Assembly: GCA_903909415.1 (NCBI GenBank)
Contig: CAIVVS010000324.1
Location: forward strand, 1-5,135
Direction: 5' to 3'
DNA: 5,135 nt
DNA from: an uncultured Pseudomonadota bacterium
Lineage (GTDB): Bacteria; Pseudomonadota; Gammaproteobacteria; Burkholderiales; SG8-39
Positions 4,897-5,135 of the stretch are shown in pieces. A program made the translations under genes and the position numbers. The notes beneath the pieces are model-generated. The model worked only from the letters and a program-made list of their open reading frames with translations, did no database searches and had not been told where the DNA came from. Position 1 is the first letter of the stretch. Every line of letters starts with the position of its first letter.

Positions 4897-5135
4897 CAGC
4901 GCCTTGGTGACGATCTCCGACACGTCGCGTGACAGCCCGGCGGTGCGGCGGATCTGCTCCAGCGCGCGCTTGGCATGCGCCTGCCGGCCGGCATCGAAGC
5001 GGCGCCAGCGGTCGAAGGACCGGGCCACGCGCGAAGCCACCTGCGGGTTCAGCGCATCCAGCTCGATCACCCGCGCCGCGCCGAAGGCATAGCCCGAACC
5101 GTCGGCGGCATGGAAATGCAGGTGGTTGGCGCAGA
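4885..5135 (-). CDS. pepN: Aminopeptidase N, C-terminal end (5' part beyond window)
   Basis: The last 82 residues of an M1-family zinc aminopeptidase, a cytosolic enzyme that removes N-terminal residues from peptides during protein turnover. The frame is open from the window end to the TGA at 4887-4885. FHAADGSGYAF, the NPQVASR segment after VIELDALN, a basic helix DRWRRFDAGRQ, and LSRDVSEIVTKAL at the end match the C-terminal helical domain of E. coli-type PepN, whose own end contains DGSGYQF, NPQVASR and ITKALA. The catalytic HExxH domain lies outside the window. The protein ends KALFES; the FES extension is encoded by the first copy of a tandem repeat and replaces the usual KALA-like ending. 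Confidence 0.92.
   Translation of the reverse strand, partial: CANHLHFHAADGSGYAFGAARVIELDALNPQVASRVARSFDRWRRFDAGRQAHAKRALEQIRRTAGLSRDVSEIVTKALFES

Overview
The window is GC-rich chromosomal DNA, roughly two thirds G+C, with mostly housekeeping or conserved genes. MnmC and an M1-type PepN, together with the intergenic repeat families present, point to a gammaproteobacterium, most likely Xanthomonadaceae/Lysobacteraceae. That placement is an inference from gene content and composition; no 16S or other marker is visible.

Layout: (1) 1-776, plus strand, is the 3' part of a polysaccharide-deacetylase-fold protein resembling the PuuE type of allantoinase. It ends inside a three-copy 14-bp tandem repeat. 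(2) 805-4033, minus strand, is a tightly packed three-gene group transcribed in the order HExxH lipoprotein, HAD phosphatase, mnmC. The lipoprotein and HAD genes overlap as GTGA, and HAD and mnmC overlap as TGATG, so translational coupling is likely. The deacetylase gene and mnmC are convergent, with 28 bp between their stops. (3) 4034-4497 has no credible gene. It holds a dense cluster of short palindromic repeats: four of the GTCATTCCC...GGGAATCCAG type and two of the TTCGTCCTTCGACAGGCTCAG type. They are arranged as three inverted doublets, and a perfect 12-bp inverted repeat lies on the lipoprotein start codon. (4) 4498-5135, minus strand, is the 3' end of pepN followed 24 nt later by a small cupin gene. 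A second three-copy 14-bp tandem repeat spans the junction.

MnmC makes the last steps of the mnm5(s2)U modification at the tRNA wobble position. PepN is a general cytosolic aminopeptidase. The HAD protein is probably a small-molecule phosphatase. The lipoprotein is a predicted envelope-anchored protein with a zinc-protease-like motif, and the cupin is of the Cupin_3 type. No shared pathway links them; the lipoprotein-HAD-mnmC group looks like co-transcription rather than a functional module.

I see no phage, CRISPR, toxin, defence or biosynthetic cluster. The points most worth a second look are the hairpin on the lipoprotein start codon, the paired repeats whose stems show compensatory changes, and two unrelated-looking 14-bp triplications, each sitting on a stop codon.
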